Source: Candidatus Cloacimonadota bacterium
Lineage (GTDB): Bacteria > Cloacimonadota > Cloacimonadia > Cloacimonadales > TCS61
Assembly: GCA_021736135.1 (NCBI GenBank)
Contig: JAIPGO010000024.1
Location: 1 to 42,395 of the forward strand
Reading direction: 5' to 3'
DNA length: 42,395 bases
The notes beneath the pieces were generated by a model. The model searched no databases, had not been told where the DNA came from, and saw nothing but the letters and a program-made list of their open reading frames with translations. The position numbers were made by a program, and so were the translations under genes. Every line of letters begins with the position of its first letter. Within the stretch, counting starts at the first letter, position 1. Shown piece by piece: positions 41,973 through 42,395 of the stretch.

Positions 41973-42395
41973 TTTCCTCTCCTTTTACAATATCATTTTT
42001 TGATCTATGGCTAATTTTTCTGTTTCCTCCATGTTTACACTCGAATATTTCACTCTTCAAGTGATTTATCAAGTATCAATCTGAATTACATAACTGGCTT
42101 TTCCTTTCTATATACTTTCTCTGTGCCAGAAACCTAGTGCTATTGGTGAAATCCTACTGCACAAAGTGGGACAAGATAATCTCCCTTATCTAAATTTATT
42201 TCGATCTCATAATTTATTTGTCAATTGTTTTCTGGCCTTCCTCCCTTTTTGTTGAAAAGATACTGTTCACTTTCAGGCACTCCTTTTCAATAACTTATGC
42301 TGAATAATATCAATAATAATGCACAATTATTGTTTTCTGGCAATTTCAGTTCAAGTTAGTACGCTTATAAGTATCTGTTATAAAGTTACTTATCA
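41973..42395. other. Gene-free stretch at the window edge
   Basis: AT-rich upstream region of the 40155 gene. The only structure is a 15-codon frame starting at ATG 42032 (minus strand) that ends in TAA just before the ribosome-binding site of that gene. I see no gene, RNA or strong repeat. Confidence 0.55.

Noticed and set aside
41985-42032. 15-codon leader frame (MEETEKLAIDQKMIL) just before the 40155 gene on the minus strand
   Set aside because: It ends 12 bases before the main start and in the same frame, which is suggestive of a leader peptide, but it has no ribosome-binding site and is too short to separate from chance.

Overview
The window looks like chromosomal DNA of an uncultivated, Gram-negative-type bacterium of the Cloacimonadota/Fibrobacterota/candidate-phylum kind. 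Three long secreted proteins end in a C-terminal domain with a FPNPFNP-type turn, a GIYNLKGQ-type strand and a final KLL(L/V)LVK-type tail, the sorting signal used by type IX secretion. There are also an outer-membrane barrel protein, a lipoprotein and several PAS-rich sensors. Among phyla with this signal the overall style fits Cloacimonadota best. This placement is inference from protein style; no rRNA or tRNA gene is present to test it.

Layout. 1-1.7 kb: end of a secreted protein, a strong terminator, a 92-bp near-perfect palindrome and an outer-membrane protein on the minus strand. 1.9-17.2 kb: a dense plus-strand run of lemA and two TPM-domain genes, obg, ridA, dprA, rph (RNase PH), hutI, a gingipain-type C25 peptidase, then yebC-ruvC-ruvA-rsmB, a PASTA protein and an acyl-activating enzyme. 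17.4-19.0 kb: a PAS histidine kinase. 19.4-24.6 kb: a four-gene membrane operon of unknown function, between its own leader region and a bidirectional terminator. 24.7-31.2 kb: a minus-strand operon of three PAS proteins that have no kinase or other output domain, all ending in the same coiled-coil motif, followed by a TrmH-type RNA methyltransferase. 31.6-33.2 kb: an IS4-type insertion sequence whose transposase is interrupted by one in-frame amber codon. 33.3-38.4 kb: a secreted papain-like protease, then a zinc-ribbon protein, a second LemA and an M48 (HtpX-like) membrane protease. 38.4-42.4 kb: a lipoprotein, a MITE-like inverted-repeat element, and a large membrane protein with a pilin-like C-terminus.

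How the parts work together. The obg-rph and yebC-rsmB blocks are housekeeping functions (ribosome assembly, RNA processing, recombination) with overlapping or closely spaced genes. The two LemA loci have different partners (TPM proteins in one, a zinc-ribbon protein and an M48 protease in the other), which suggests two envelope quality-control modules. The strongest candidates for an undescribed system are the four-gene membrane operon at 19.4-24.6 kb and the kinase-less PAS trio at 25.5-31.2 kb. The coiled-coil/membrane/pilin-like fusion at 40.2-42.0 kb is a third unusual object.
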